Assembly: GCA_035292685.1 (NCBI GenBank) | Contig: DATDPP010000060.1 | Span: 1-64,000 of the forward strand | Length of the DNA: 64,000 nucleotides | Direction of reading: 5' to 3' | From: JALYNX01 sp035292685 | Lineage (GTDB): Bacteria > Actinomycetota > Acidimicrobiia > Spongiisociales > ZC4RG35 | In this document: one piece after another, positions 1 through 8,325 of the stretch | How positions within the stretch are numbered: position 1 is the first letter of the stretch | Layout of the letters: each line of letters opens with the position of its first letter | Made by a program: the position numbers and the translations under genes | The notes under the pieces: generated by a model | Seen by the model: the letters and a program-made list of their open reading frames with translations, nothing else | What the model was told of the DNA's origin: nothing | Databases searched by the model: none

Positions 1-1
1 G

Positions 2-217
2 GTGGCCCGGGCCATCCTCGAGCCCTCCCGGGGTCAACACATGGAGCTGGTGGAGGGGGCAGAGGCCGATCCCCGGCTTCTAACCTTTGTGGTCGACGAT
101 CTCCCGCGATGGGGTGATCACCTCGAGAGTGTCGGCCTCGAGCTCAGGGCAGCCGACGACTCGATCGAGTTCGAAGACCCGGACGGCCGGACCATTCGCT
201 TCGAGAAAGCCACGTGA
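2..217 (+). CDS. VOC (glyoxalase/bleomycin-resistance) family protein, C-terminal part
   Basis: About 71 residues can be read up to a TGA at 215-217. The tail, with an E-F-E-D-P-D-G-R-T-I-R-F pattern, is the closing beta strand and metal-site region of a VOC/glyoxalase fold, in which the Glu/Asp before PDG commonly sits near the metal. The GTG at position 2 is probably internal, because the fragment is about half a normal VOC domain (around 120 residues), so the gene most likely starts outside the window. It converges on the P5C dehydrogenase gene with only 13 nt between stop codons. The substrate cannot be inferred. Confidence 0.6.
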   Translation: MARAILEPSRGQHMELVEGAEADPRLLTFVVDDLPRWGDHLESVGLELRAADDSIEFEDPDGRTIRFEKAT

Positions 218-230
218 GCGGCCCCAGTTC

Positions 231-1790
231 CTACGACCGGATCCGGGTCCTCGACTGCTCCCGTAAGAACTGACGCAGGTACCAGGGGCCGCCCCCGCCG
301 GTGCCGGACGTGCCCGACCCCTTCCAACCCCCGAACGACTGGATATCGGGCCAGGCCCCGGTGGTGGCTCCTGCCTCGCGGTTGACGTAGGTGACACCTG
401 CCTGAATCCCCTGGAACCAGCGCTCGATCTCGTCCTCGTCGGTGGCGAACAAGCCGGCGGTGAGTCCGAACTCGGTGTCGTTTGACCGCTCCAGGCCCTC
501 AGCGAGGGACTCCACCGGCCCGACGGCCAAGAAAGGCATGAATAGCTCTTCCTTCCAGATCCAGGAGTCGAAGGGGGCGGTAGCCACGGTCGGCTGCACG
601 AAGTTGCCCCTGGCGAGATCCCCGTCCTCGATCACCTGGCCGCCCACCAGGACCTTGCCTCCTGACGACTCCACCTCGGTCACCGCCCGGCGGAACTTGG
701 CGACCACATCCTGGTCGATGACCGGGCCCATGTAGACGTCACGCTGCAGGGGGTTGCCCACGGTGAGTTTCTCTGTCTTCTCCACCACCCTGGCGACGAA
801 ATCGTCGTACACCGCCCTCTGCACATAGACCCGGGAAGCTGCGGAGCACTTCTGACCGCTGAGGCCAAAAGCACTGCGGACGACGCCGGTGGCGGCCTTG
901 TCGAGGTCGGCGGTGTGGGTGACCACGACCGGGTTCTTGCCACCCATCTCGCACATCACCGGCTTGGGGCGGTCTTGGTTGACGGTTCGGTAGAGATGCA
1001 TGCCCACCGGATAAGAACCGGTGAAGGTGAGCCCGTCCACATCGGGATGATGTGCCAGATGATCCCCGGGTTCGGAGTCCCCGGTGACCACATGCAGCGC
1101 CCCCGCCGGGAGGCCGGCATCCTCCATCACGGAATAGAAGTAGAGCGCCATGAGCGCACCCTGCACCGAAGGCTTGAGCACCACGGTGTTGCCTGTGATC
1201 AGGGCGCCGATGGAGGGGCCCGCCGCCAGGGCCATCGGGAAGTTGAACGGCGAAATCACGGCCCACACCCCCCAAGGACGAAGCACGGAGGTGTTCGTCT
1301 CCTCGGGGCTCAGGGAGCTCAACGGTGTCACGAATCCGTCGTGCTCGGTGATTTGACGGGCGTAGTAGCGGAAGAACTCGACCGTCTCGGCGATGTCGCC
1401 CAGGGCCTCCAGCCGGTTCTTGCCGATCTCGATGGCCATATCGGCTGCCATCTCGAAGACCCTCGCCTCCATGATGTCTGCGGCCCTCAACATGAGGTCA
1501 CGACGCTTCTCCCAGCCCCATGCCTCCCATTGGGGGGCGAAGGCCTTGGCGGCGGCCACCGCATCGTCGATGTCGTCGGGCGTGGCAACGGAGTAGCGCC
1601 CGATGAGGATCTCGGAGTCGATGGGGGAGAACTCGTCGACGGTGGTGCTCATTGCCCGCTTCTCCCCGTTGATCATCAGCGGATGGGTGGCGCCGAGGCG
1701 ACTCGGGGCGGTCGCCACCGCATCGTCGAACGAAGCGTTCAACTCCTCGCTGTCGGCGGACATCGTGGCATAGGTGATCTTCAGTGCCAT
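231..1790 (-). CDS. pruA: L-glutamate gamma-semialdehyde (1-pyrroline-5-carboxylate) dehydrogenase
   Basis: This 519-residue aldehyde dehydrogenase oxidises glutamate semialdehyde/P5C to glutamate with NAD+, the second step of proline catabolism. The catalytic Cys is about residue 315 in GLSGQKCSAASR, a block typical of the P5CDH/RocA group. The general base is Glu281 in CEMGGKN and the FNFP motif is near residue 182. The start ATG at 1790 is chosen because GGAGAG lies just upstream; a longer in-frame reading to 1916 adds an N-terminus unlike the family. The proline dehydrogenase that would feed it lies about 21 kb away at 23279, so the pathway is split. It is divergent from plsY with a 142-nt gap. 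Confidence 0.88.
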   Translation of the reverse strand: MALKITYATMSADSEELNASFDDAVATAPSRLGATHPLMINGEKRAMSTTVDEFSPIDSEILIGRYSVATPDDIDDAVAAAKAFAPQWEAWGWEKRRDLMLRAADIMEARVFEMAADMAIEIGKNRLEALGDIAETVEFFRYYARQITEHDGFVTPLSSLSPEETNTSVLRPWGVWAVISPFNFPMALAAGPSIGALITGNTVVLKPSVQGALMALYFYSVMEDAGLPAGALHVVTGDSEPGDHLAHHPDVDGLTFTGSYPVGMHLYRTVNQDRPKPVMCEMGGKNPVVVTHTADLDKAATGVVRSAFGLSGQKCSAASRVYVQRAVYDDFVARVVEKTEKLTVGNPLQRDVYMGPVIDQDVVAKFRRAVTEVESSGGKVLVGGQVIEDGDLARGNFVQPTVATAPFDSWIWKEELFMPFLAVGPVESLAEGLERSNDTEFGLTAGLFATDEDEIERWFQGIQAGVTYVNREAGATTGAWPDIQSFGGWKGSGTSGTGGGGPWYLRQFLREQSRTRIRS

Positions 1791-1932
1791 GTGGGCTCTC
1801 CGTCTCCAGACTCGCTGAACTGACGATATCAACTGACAGGAATGGACCAAGTCTGACTCTGCCTTCAGCACCCCGACAGGGGCCAAAGCGGAGGTATCAA
1901 ACGGGCAGCCGCCCACTAGTGTCTTTCGCCGG

Positions 1933-2595
1933 ATGTCAGGGTCTGCATCGCTCTTGTACTGGCCGCTCCTCGTGTTGGGGGCCTACTTCTTGGGGTCGAT
2001 CCCCTTCGCCCAGGTTCTAGGACGGCTCAAAGGTGTCGACCTCCGGGTTGTGGGGACCGGCAACGTCGGAGCCGGCAATCTCACCAAGACCGTGGGCATG
2101 GGGTGGGGTCTTGCGGCCGGTCTCCTCGATGGTTTGAAGGGCCTGGTCCCGGTTCTCCTGGCCAAGGAGATGGGTCTGGGGCCGGGGGCCGCCGGGTTGG
2201 CCGGTCTGGCGGCGGTGATCGGGCACAACTGGTCGATATTCATCAAAGGGCGATCGGGACGCGGGATGGCCACCTCGGTTGGGGTGATCGCGGGGCTGGA
2301 TCCGGTGCTTCTCGTCTGGACCACCGGATGGGCTGTCGCCGGGTGGAAGATCGGCGGCGGGGTAGCCGGGTTCCTGGGTTGGGGCCTGCTCCCAATCGTG
2401 GCCATGGCGATGGGTCGCCCGCCCACGGAGTACCTGTTGCTGCTCTTGTTGTCCAGTGTGCTCATGGGCCGGCGTATCCAGGGCAACCCTGACAGCGAGC
2501 GCGGGGTGAGGCCGTCGTTGCGACGCGCCGTTTTCGACTCCGACCCCGGGGATCACGACCTTCCACACACGGTTGACGAGCCGCTGACCCCGTGA
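1933..2595 (+). CDS. plsY: Glycerol-3-phosphate acyltransferase PlsY
   Basis: This is a polytopic inner-membrane enzyme of 220 residues that transfers an acyl group from acyl-phosphate to glycerol-3-phosphate, the first step of phospholipid synthesis. Family motifs are clear: GTGNVGAGN at residues 41-49 (glycine-rich loop) and H100 through the KGRSGRGMAT stretch ending near 116. The C-terminal 35 residues or so are hydrophilic and longer than in many PlsY proteins. There is no clear Shine-Dalgarno; a TAGTGT box lies at 1917-1922, ten bases before the ATG. The stop overlaps the next start as GTGA, so the two are probably co-translated. Confidence 0.9.
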   Translation: MSGSASLLYWPLLVLGAYFLGSIPFAQVLGRLKGVDLRVVGTGNVGAGNLTKTVGMGWGLAAGLLDGLKGLVPVLLAKEMGLGPGAAGLAGLAAVIGHNWSIFIKGRSGRGMATSVGVIAGLDPVLLVWTTGWAVAGWKIGGGVAGFLGWGLLPIVAMAMGRPPTEYLLLLLLSSVLMGRRIQGNPDSERGVRPSLRRAVFDSDPGDHDLPHTVDEPLTP

Positions 2596-3530
2596 GTCCG
2601 AAGCGGGTCGCCATCATCGCCGGGATCTCGGCGGCCATTTACATCGGCGTCGCGGTGTTCGTCTTCGGTAACTTCGAATTACCCCCGATGAGCCAGGTCG
2701 CCTGGGCACTGGTGAGCGCGGCTGCTGTGGCCCAGATCAGCGCCAAGTGGTTCTTCGGCCTTCTTTTCAAGGAGTCGGTGGAGGAAGCCGGTGGCTCTCT
2801 CAGGGCCGTGAGCGCTTTCAAGGGAGCCCTGGTCGGGGCCGGGGTCGCCCGTCTCATCCCTGCGGGCGGGGCGATCACTCCCGTGGCCATGGCCTGGACG
2901 GTCCGTGACGAGCAGAAAGCAACCACCGGCGCCGCCATACGCACGGTCCTCCTCAACTACGCCGCCTTGCTGATGATGACCGGCGTCGGCCTGTTGATAG
3001 CGCGTCCCATGGAGAGCGCCCGGGTCCTCTCGGTCAGCCTTGTAGTGCTGGCACCCTTCGTCCTGGTGGCAGGGGTGTTGCTGATGTTCGGGTCGGGCAA
3101 GCTCGGATCACTAGCCCGTTTCATGCCCAACGTCATCCGCAAACGGCTCGACGCATCGGTGATCGACCATCTGCCCGATCTCGAATCCCAGCTCTACACA
3201 TGGGCCCGGGTCGTGCTCGAGGCGGCGGCCCTCGGCCTGGTGATGCATGCCTTTGGAATCGATGTTGGGGTCATGCAGGTGGCGGCGGCGTTTGGCGTCT
3301 CCGCACTCGCCGGCGGGCTCCCCGGGACCCCCGGCGGCCTTTTGGTTACCGAGGGCAGCCTGGTCTTCATTCTCACCGCCTACGGATTCCCGGCGTCGAC
3401 GACGTTGGCGCCGGTGCTGGTCTTCCGCATCGTCTCCTACTGGCTCCCAGCCGGGCTCAGCCTTCTCGCCGGAGGGTCGACGTTCCTCCAATCCACCGAG
3501 GCCAAAGAAGCGGCCGCGGAAGCAAGCTGA
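2592..3530 (+). CDS. Lysylphosphatidylglycerol synthase transmembrane-domain (UPF0104/AglD-like) membrane protein
   Basis: This 312-residue integral membrane protein has about eight hydrophobic segments, starting with a signal-anchor-like helix (residues 7-27). The GGLPGTPGGLLVTEGSL stretch near residue 240 matches the conserved Pro/Gly-rich motif of the LPG_synthase_TM/UPF0104 family. These proteins are flippase-like or accessory to lipid or glycan modification, and the soluble aminoacyl-transferase domain of MprF is absent. It starts on a GTG overlapping the plsY stop by 4 nt, which suggests a lipid-related role, but the substrate is unknown. Confidence 0.75.
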   Translation: MSPKRVAIIAGISAAIYIGVAVFVFGNFELPPMSQVAWALVSAAAVAQISAKWFFGLLFKESVEEAGGSLRAVSAFKGALVGAGVARLIPAGGAITPVAMAWTVRDEQKATTGAAIRTVLLNYAALLMMTGVGLLIARPMESARVLSVSLVVLAPFVLVAGVLLMFGSGKLGSLARFMPNVIRKRLDASVIDHLPDLESQLYTWARVVLEAAALGLVMHAFGIDVGVMQVAAAFGVSALAGGLPGTPGGLLVTEGSLVFILTAYGFPASTTLAPVLVFRIVSYWLPAGLSLLAGGSTFLQSTEAKEAAAEAS

Positions 3531-3554
3531 GCGAAGGGTTAGCCTCTGCTTCTC

Positions 3555-4001
3555 ATGACCGACACCGTGACTTTCAACCTCCTCAATCAGGAAGGCGAGA
3601 ACGTCTCCTCCGACGACTTCGCGGGGCGGCGGCTCGTCATGTTCTTCTACCCGGCCGCAATGACCCCGGGTTGCACTCAAGAGAGCTGTGATTTTCGAGA
3701 CAGCTATTCCGAGTTCACCGCTGCGGGTTATGACATCGTCGGGGTGAGCCCCGATCCCCCTTCCCGCAACGCCAAATTCCGGGAGAAGGAGGGTCTCAAC
3801 TTCGACCTCCTCTCGGATGAGGACCACGCGCTGGCTGAAGAGCTGGGGGCGTGGGGAGAGAAGAAGATGTACGGCGTCGCCAGGGACGGCCTGATTCGCT
3901 CCACATTTGTCGTCGGCCCTGACGGCCACGTCGAGAAGGCCTATCGAAACGTCAAGGCGACCGGTCACGTGGCCCGGGTGAAGCAGGACCTCCTGGGTTA
4001 G
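3555..4001 (+). CDS. bcp: Peroxiredoxin, BCP/PrxQ type
   Basis: This 148-residue cytoplasmic thiol peroxidase reduces hydroperoxides. The peroxidatic Cys40 lies in FFYPAAMTPGCTQESC, with a resolving Cys45 five residues later, the CX4C arrangement of BCP/PrxQ enzymes. The rest follows the AhpC/TSA fold, including the GVSPDP strand and the LLSDEDH stretch. There is no strong ribosome-binding site; TAGCCT lies at 3540-3545, nine bases before the ATG. It is followed by a hairpin shared with the convergent gene. Confidence 0.9.
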   Translation: MTDTVTFNLLNQEGENVSSDDFAGRRLVMFFYPAAMTPGCTQESCDFRDSYSEFTAAGYDIVGVSPDPPSRNAKFREKEGLNFDLLSDEDHALAEELGAWGEKKMYGVARDGLIRSTFVVGPDGHVEKAYRNVKATGHVARVKQDLLG

Positions 4002-4020
4002 CCGCGTTCCTAACGCAGGG

Positions 4021-4038
4021 CGTCACGGACCCGTGACG
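4021..4038. terminator. Perfect hairpin between convergent genes
   Basis: CGTCACGG (4021-4028) and CCGTGACG (4031-4038) form a perfect 8-bp inverted repeat with a 2-nt centre, in the 68-nt space between the stops of the peroxiredoxin and dehydrogenase genes. There is no T-tract on either side. A bidirectional terminator is the likely role; a regulator binding site is the alternative. Confidence 0.55.
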
Positions 4039-4069
4039 GGATGCATTGAGTTTGGCTCGCCAGGGACCC

Positions 4070-4951
4070 TCATCCCCCAATCTCGATCCCCGCCATCTGC
4101 TCCAGAGCCTTGACCAGGGCGTGGTTTCCCTCCTGTCCCAAGCCTTGGCTCTGAAGCTCCCGGTACATCTCTGCGACCAGAGTCACGCCCGGCATGGGGA
4201 CTTCCAACTCGTCGGCGGCTTCGAGTACCAGACGGAGGTCCTTCTCCTGGAGATCGATGGTGAAACCGGGCCTCCAGTCACGGGCGATCATCTGCGGCCC
4301 GCGATTGGACAGCATCCACGAGCCTCCGGCACCTCCTTCGACTGCCTGAATCGCGGTGTCGAGGTCGATGCCGGCCGCTTGGCCGAGAAGTAACGCCTCC
4401 GAGACCGCCAGTTCGTTCAGTACGACCAGCACCTGGTTCATCAGTTTCACCATCTGCCCCGAGCCAGGCTGGGTCCCGACGTGGACGATCGACTTCGAAT
4501 AGGCGTCGAGAAAAGGCCGCACCCGATCCAGCGCCTCGACCGGACCTCCGACCATGACTGCCAGGGTCCCGTTCTCTGCTCCCTCGGAGCCGCCAGACAC
4601 CGGTGCGTCCAGCCAGGAGACGCCTCGCTCCCCGGCCCGGGCGGCGAATTCCCTGGTCGCGCTGGGCGAGATCGTCGAATGGTCGACGATGACGTCTGCC
4701 CCGCTCAGGCCGAGGATCACCCCTTCCTCCCCAAACACAACCTCCTCGACATCCGGGGTGTTGGAGACACAGATCATCACGATGTCACTCTGTTCGCCGA
4801 CGTCTTTTGGGCTGAGCGCGACATCGCAGACGAGGTCGGTCGCCTTCTCCGGGGTGCGGTTCCAGACCGTGAGCGGATTGCCGGCAAAGAGGAGGTTGGA
4901 GGCCATGGCGTGACCCATGATCCCCAGCCCGATGAATCCAAGACGTGTCAT
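4070..4951 (-). CDS. NAD(P)-dependent beta-hydroxyacid dehydrogenase (3-hydroxyisobutyrate dehydrogenase / tartronate semialdehyde reductase family)
   Basis: The 293-residue protein opens with the Rossmann motif GFIGLGIMG at residues 5-13. It carries the substrate-binding signature DAPVSGGSEGA and the GSGQMVKLMNQ block, whose Lys is the catalytic base in this family. It should oxidise a beta-hydroxyacid such as 3-hydroxyisobutyrate or reduce a semialdehyde such as tartronate semialdehyde; the sequence alone does not decide which. The ATG at 4951 puts the Rossmann strand at the usual distance from the N-terminus; a TTG four codons upstream at 4963 is possible. It is divergent from the KBL gene, with a 38-nt shared promoter region. 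Confidence 0.85.
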   Translation of the reverse strand: MTRLGFIGLGIMGHAMASNLLFAGNPLTVWNRTPEKATDLVCDVALSPKDVGEQSDIVMICVSNTPDVEEVVFGEEGVILGLSGADVIVDHSTISPSATREFAARAGERGVSWLDAPVSGGSEGAENGTLAVMVGGPVEALDRVRPFLDAYSKSIVHVGTQPGSGQMVKLMNQVLVVLNELAVSEALLLGQAAGIDLDTAIQAVEGGAGGSWMLSNRGPQMIARDWRPGFTIDLQEKDLRLVLEAADELEVPMPGVTLVAEMYRELQSQGLGQEGNHALVKALEQMAGIEIGG

Positions 4952-4989
4952 CGCTTCGGACAATAGGACTCTGCTAAACCCGGGGAGTC

Positions 4990-6213
4990 ATGCCACACGA
5001 TCGACTCGACGCCGCCCTTGCCGGAGAAGTCGAGGCGCTCCGCGCCGCGGGGACTGACAAGGGGTCGGAGAAGGTGATAACCCGGCTCATTCCGGCCGCC
5101 GACGGCCGGGGGCCCCGGCTCCGCCTCGCCGGATCGGATGAAGAGTTCCTTCGCATGAACTCCAATGGCTACTTGGGTCTCGCCCACCATCCGGCGGTCA
5201 TCGCCGCCGAAGAGGCGGCCACTCGTGACTTCGGCGCCGGCCCGGGTGCGGTGAGGTTCATCTCCGGGACCTACCAGGCCCATGTCGATCTCGAGGCGAG
5301 ACTGGCTCGTTTCCATGGCCGCGATCGTTCGATGATCTTCTCCTCGGCCTACGCCACGGTGGTCTCGGTGTTGACCTCGTTGATCACTCCCGAAACCTTG
5401 GTCCTCAGCGACGAGTTGAACCACAACTGCATCATCAACGCACTTCGAATGGCGCGTCCCGCGGGACGGAAGGTCTATCGGCATCTCGACTTCGATGGCG
5501 TGGACAAGGGCCTGAAACAGGCAAGGGGCTCGGTTCAGCGGGCGGTGGTGGTCACTGACGGGGTTTTCTCGATGCGTGGCGACCACGCCGACCTGGGGAC
5601 GCTCCTGGAGGTGGCCCGGGCCCACGACGACGACTACTCGGAGAATGTGGTGGTGGTCGTAGATGACTCACATGGGGTCGGCGCCTACGGCGCCACGGGT
5701 CGAGGTACCGAAGAGGCGGCCGGGTCGGAAGCGGTGGATGTCCTGATCGGCACGCTGGGCAAGGGGTTCGGGGTCAATGGGGGGTACGTGACCGGGAGCG
5801 AGGACATCGTCTCTTACTCGAGGGAGAAGGCCCCGATGTACATCTATTCCAACCCGATCACGGTGGGGGAGGCGGCCGCCTCGCTCGCCGCTCTCGACGT
5901 TGTCGATTCTGAAGCGGGCCGGGGGCTGCTGGCTCATCTCGCCGCAATGACAACCAAGTTCGAGAGCGGGCTGGTCGACCTCGGGTTTGAGACCATTCCC
6001 GGGCTTCACCCCATCGTTCCGCTGATGGTGAGGGACACCGAACGGACCTCGGCGTTGGTGAGCGATCTGTTCGCCAGCGGGGTACTGGCCACCGGGCTCA
6101 ATTACCCCGTGGTTCCCAAAGGTGATGAGGAGATCAGGTTCCAGGTCAACGCCGACCACACCGAGACCGACATCGACTACGTCCAGGGGGTGTTGGAAGC
6201 CTTCAAGGGGTGA
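4990..6213 (+). CDS. kbl: 2-amino-3-ketobutyrate CoA ligase / alpha-oxoamine synthase family enzyme
   Basis: This is a 407-residue fold-type I PLP enzyme. The Schiff-base Lys258 lies in GTLGKGFGVNGGY, the PLP-contact DDSHGVGAYG is at residues 225-234, and the substrate-loop NGYLGLAHHP is at 59-68. It belongs to the family of glycine C-acetyltransferase (threonine catabolism) and 8-amino-7-oxononanoate synthase (biotin). With no biotin genes adjacent, glycine C-acetyltransferase is the more likely reading, but no threonine dehydrogenase is in the window either. The ATG has GGGGAG just upstream. Transcription ends towards the palindromic element at 6221. Confidence 0.75.
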   Translation: MPHDRLDAALAGEVEALRAAGTDKGSEKVITRLIPAADGRGPRLRLAGSDEEFLRMNSNGYLGLAHHPAVIAAEEAATRDFGAGPGAVRFISGTYQAHVDLEARLARFHGRDRSMIFSSAYATVVSVLTSLITPETLVLSDELNHNCIINALRMARPAGRKVYRHLDFDGVDKGLKQARGSVQRAVVVTDGVFSMRGDHADLGTLLEVARAHDDDYSENVVVVVDDSHGVGAYGATGRGTEEAAGSEAVDVLIGTLGKGFGVNGGYVTGSEDIVSYSREKAPMYIYSNPITVGEAAASLAALDVVDSEAGRGLLAHLAAMTTKFESGLVDLGFETIPGLHPIVPLMVRDTERTSALVSDLFASGVLATGLNYPVVPKGDEEIRFQVNADHTETDIDYVQGVLEAFKG

Positions 6214-6220
6214 GTGCCCT

Positions 6221-6273
6221 CCGTAATTGGGATCCACAGGTCCGTATATGACCCCTCCCGGTCCCAATTACGG
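6221..6273. repeat. Dispersed palindromic element, copy 1
   Basis: CCGTAATTGGGA (6221-6232) and TCCCAATTACGG (6262-6273) are perfect 12-bp inverted repeats flanking a 29-bp centre that carries AGGTCCGTAT and TGACCCCT. A second copy lies at 62191-62241 in inverted orientation; over the 51-bp core the two agree at 44 positions by my alignment, with no gaps. Both sit between the stop codons of convergent genes. The look is that of a REP/BIME-like element or a mobile terminator hairpin. No transposase is present in the window. Confidence 0.8.
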
Positions 6274-6274
6274 T

Positions 6275-6304
6275 GAGGTGAGGCGAGGTGATGCGAGGCG
6301 AGGT
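6275..6304. repeat. Short 10-bp tandem repeat
   Basis: There are three head-to-tail units, GAGGTGAGGC, GAGGTGATGC and GAGGCGAGGT, immediately after the palindromic element and before the stop of the carboxylase gene. It is purine-rich on the plus strand. It is absent from the second copy of the element, so it is probably local slippage rather than part of it. Confidence 0.6.
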
Positions 6305-6310
6305 GCCTCC

Positions 6311-8233
6311 CTATTCCGGCTCCACCACCACCAACACGGTGCCAGCCTCCACCTGGAGGCCGGGGATCGCCTCCACCGATATCACGGTTCCCGGCCACGG
6401 GGCGCGCAGCGTGTGCTCCATTTTCATCGCCTCCAGGACCACCAGGGTCTGGCCTTCCTCCACCCGATCTCCCACGAAGACGTCGATCCTGACGACCCGG
6501 CCCGGCATCGGGGCGTGCAGGGATCCGGGGTCGTCGGCGACCTCGGTCCCGACGAAGCGGGATAGTTCTTCGAGCACGACCGGTCCGGACGGCCCGTCCA
6601 CATATCGAGTCGATCCGAAACGGTTGATGGCGAAACTCAGGTGATCTCCGCCAACGTCGAGAACGACCTCGGTTGGGCTCTGAGCAACAGCGACGATCCC
6701 TTCGTACCCGACCACGATCTCCGTGTGCCCCCAAAGGTAGGCGGTCTTCTGGGGTTGGCTCGGCGAGTTGCGCCACCCCGACTCGATCGATCCCAGCACC
6801 GATGCCTCCTGCTTTCGATAGAGCCGGTCCGCAATGGCGGCGGCGGCCGCGGAGAGACGAGCTTCGATCTCGTCGACCAGGGGGGAAGCCAGGGTCTGCA
6901 TGTCGTGACTCTCGAGAAAACGGGTATCGGTTCTCCCGGCGAGGAAGTCTCCATCCTCGAGGACTCGCACCAGTAGCTCGCGGTTGGTGAGCGAACCGTG
7001 GATCCGGGCATGACGCAGGGCATCGGCCAGCTTCGAGGCGGCCTCTTCCCGGGTGGAAGCGTGTGCGATCACCTTGGCCAGCATCGGGTCGTAGTGGACC
7101 GAAACCGTCGAGCCGTCTTCGACCCCGGAGTCGACCCGCAGCCCGGGCCGGTCGGGGAACGAGAATTGACGGATCTGCCCGGTGACCGGAAGGAAGTCGC
7201 GGGCCGGGTCTTCGGCATAGAGCCGGGCTTCGATGGCATGCCCCGAGATCGACGGGGTCAGCGCCTCGGATGGCAACGGGCGGCCATCGGCGACCTCGAT
7301 CTGGAGACGAACCAAGTCGAGACCGGTGATCATCTCGGTGACCGGATGCTCGACTTGGAGCCGAGTGTTCATCTCCAGGAACCAGAACTCAGCATCCTGA
7401 AACAAGAACTCGACGGTCCCCGCGCCGATGTAGCCAACGGCCGTCGCCAACGCCACCGCCGACACCCCCAAGTGGTCTCGCCGGGCTTGATCGACCGCCA
7501 CCGAGGGCGCCTCCTCGATGATCTTTTGGTGTCTCCTCTGGATCGAGCATTCCCGCTCGAAGAGGGAGACCACATTCCCCTGGTTGTCGGCGAGAACCTG
7601 GATCTCGACATGGCGTGGGGATTCGAGGTGCTTCTCGAGGAACACCGCGTCGTCACCGAAGGACGCCTCGGCCTCGCGTCTCGCAGCCGAGACAGCATCG
7701 TCCAGGTCGCTCTCGGAGTGGACGACCCGCATTCCCTTGCCCCCGCCGCCTGCGCTCGCCTTGACCACGACGGGAAAACCGATGGCTGCGGCCCCGGCTG
7801 TCATCGCCTCATGGCCGAGACCGGCCAGATCGATGCCGGGGAGGATGGGGACCCCGAGCTGCGCTGCCAGTTCCTTCGAGGCGAGCTTGGATCCCATGGT
7901 CTCCATGGCCTCCGGCGAGGGGCCGATCCAGGTCAAACCCGCATTCAGGACCGCCCGGGCGAACTCTGGGTTCTCGGCGAGAAACCCGTATCCAGGATGG
8001 ACGGCGTCAGCCCCGGCCTCCTCGGCGGCCGCCACCAGCACATCCAGGTTCAGATAGGTGTCCGCCGCCGCGGCCCCCGGCAACAGGATCCCCTGGTCGG
8101 CCTCCTGGACATGAGGCTCATCGGCATCCGGTTCCGAGTAGACCGCGACGGTTCCAATCCTCATCTGACGACAGGTGCGAAATATTCGCCGGGCGATCTC
8201 CCCGCGATTGGCTACCAGGACTCTCCGAATCAT
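6311..8233 (-). CDS. Biotin-dependent acyl-CoA carboxylase alpha subunit (biotin carboxylase + BCCP)
   Basis: The 640-residue protein has an N-terminal biotin carboxylase domain and a C-terminal biotinyl domain. It carboxylates biotin with ATP and bicarbonate and passes CO2 to a carboxyltransferase such as the one at 13063. The ATP-grasp glycine loop GGGGKGM is at 162-168, EMNTRLQVEHPVTE is the active-site signature, and the biotinylated lysine is about K604 in LEAMKMEH. Length and layout fit methylcrotonyl- or propionyl-CoA carboxylase alpha subunits; the neighbouring beta subunit is of the methylcrotonyl type. It converges with the KBL gene and is divergent from the DUF4230 gene (92-nt gap). 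Confidence 0.9.
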   Translation of the reverse strand: MIRRVLVANRGEIARRIFRTCRQMRIGTVAVYSEPDADEPHVQEADQGILLPGAAAADTYLNLDVLVAAAEEAGADAVHPGYGFLAENPEFARAVLNAGLTWIGPSPEAMETMGSKLASKELAAQLGVPILPGIDLAGLGHEAMTAGAAAIGFPVVVKASAGGGGKGMRVVHSESDLDDAVSAARREAEASFGDDAVFLEKHLESPRHVEIQVLADNQGNVVSLFERECSIQRRHQKIIEEAPSVAVDQARRDHLGVSAVALATAVGYIGAGTVEFLFQDAEFWFLEMNTRLQVEHPVTEMITGLDLVRLQIEVADGRPLPSEALTPSISGHAIEARLYAEDPARDFLPVTGQIRQFSFPDRPGLRVDSGVEDGSTVSVHYDPMLAKVIAHASTREEAASKLADALRHARIHGSLTNRELLVRVLEDGDFLAGRTDTRFLESHDMQTLASPLVDEIEARLSAAAAAIADRLYRKQEASVLGSIESGWRNSPSQPQKTAYLWGHTEIVVGYEGIVAVAQSPTEVVLDVGGDHLSFAINRFGSTRYVDGPSGPVVLEELSRFVGTEVADDPGSLHAPMPGRVVRIDVFVGDRVEEGQTLVVLEAMKMEHTLRAPWPGTVISVEAIPGLQVEAGTVLVVVEPE

Positions 8234-8325
8234 CGACAGGACGAGGGTAACGGTGGAACTTTTCTCGGGTCTACGACGTCGAACTACCTGTCATCCCGAC
8301 CACGAGTGGAGAAAGCACGCGCCAT

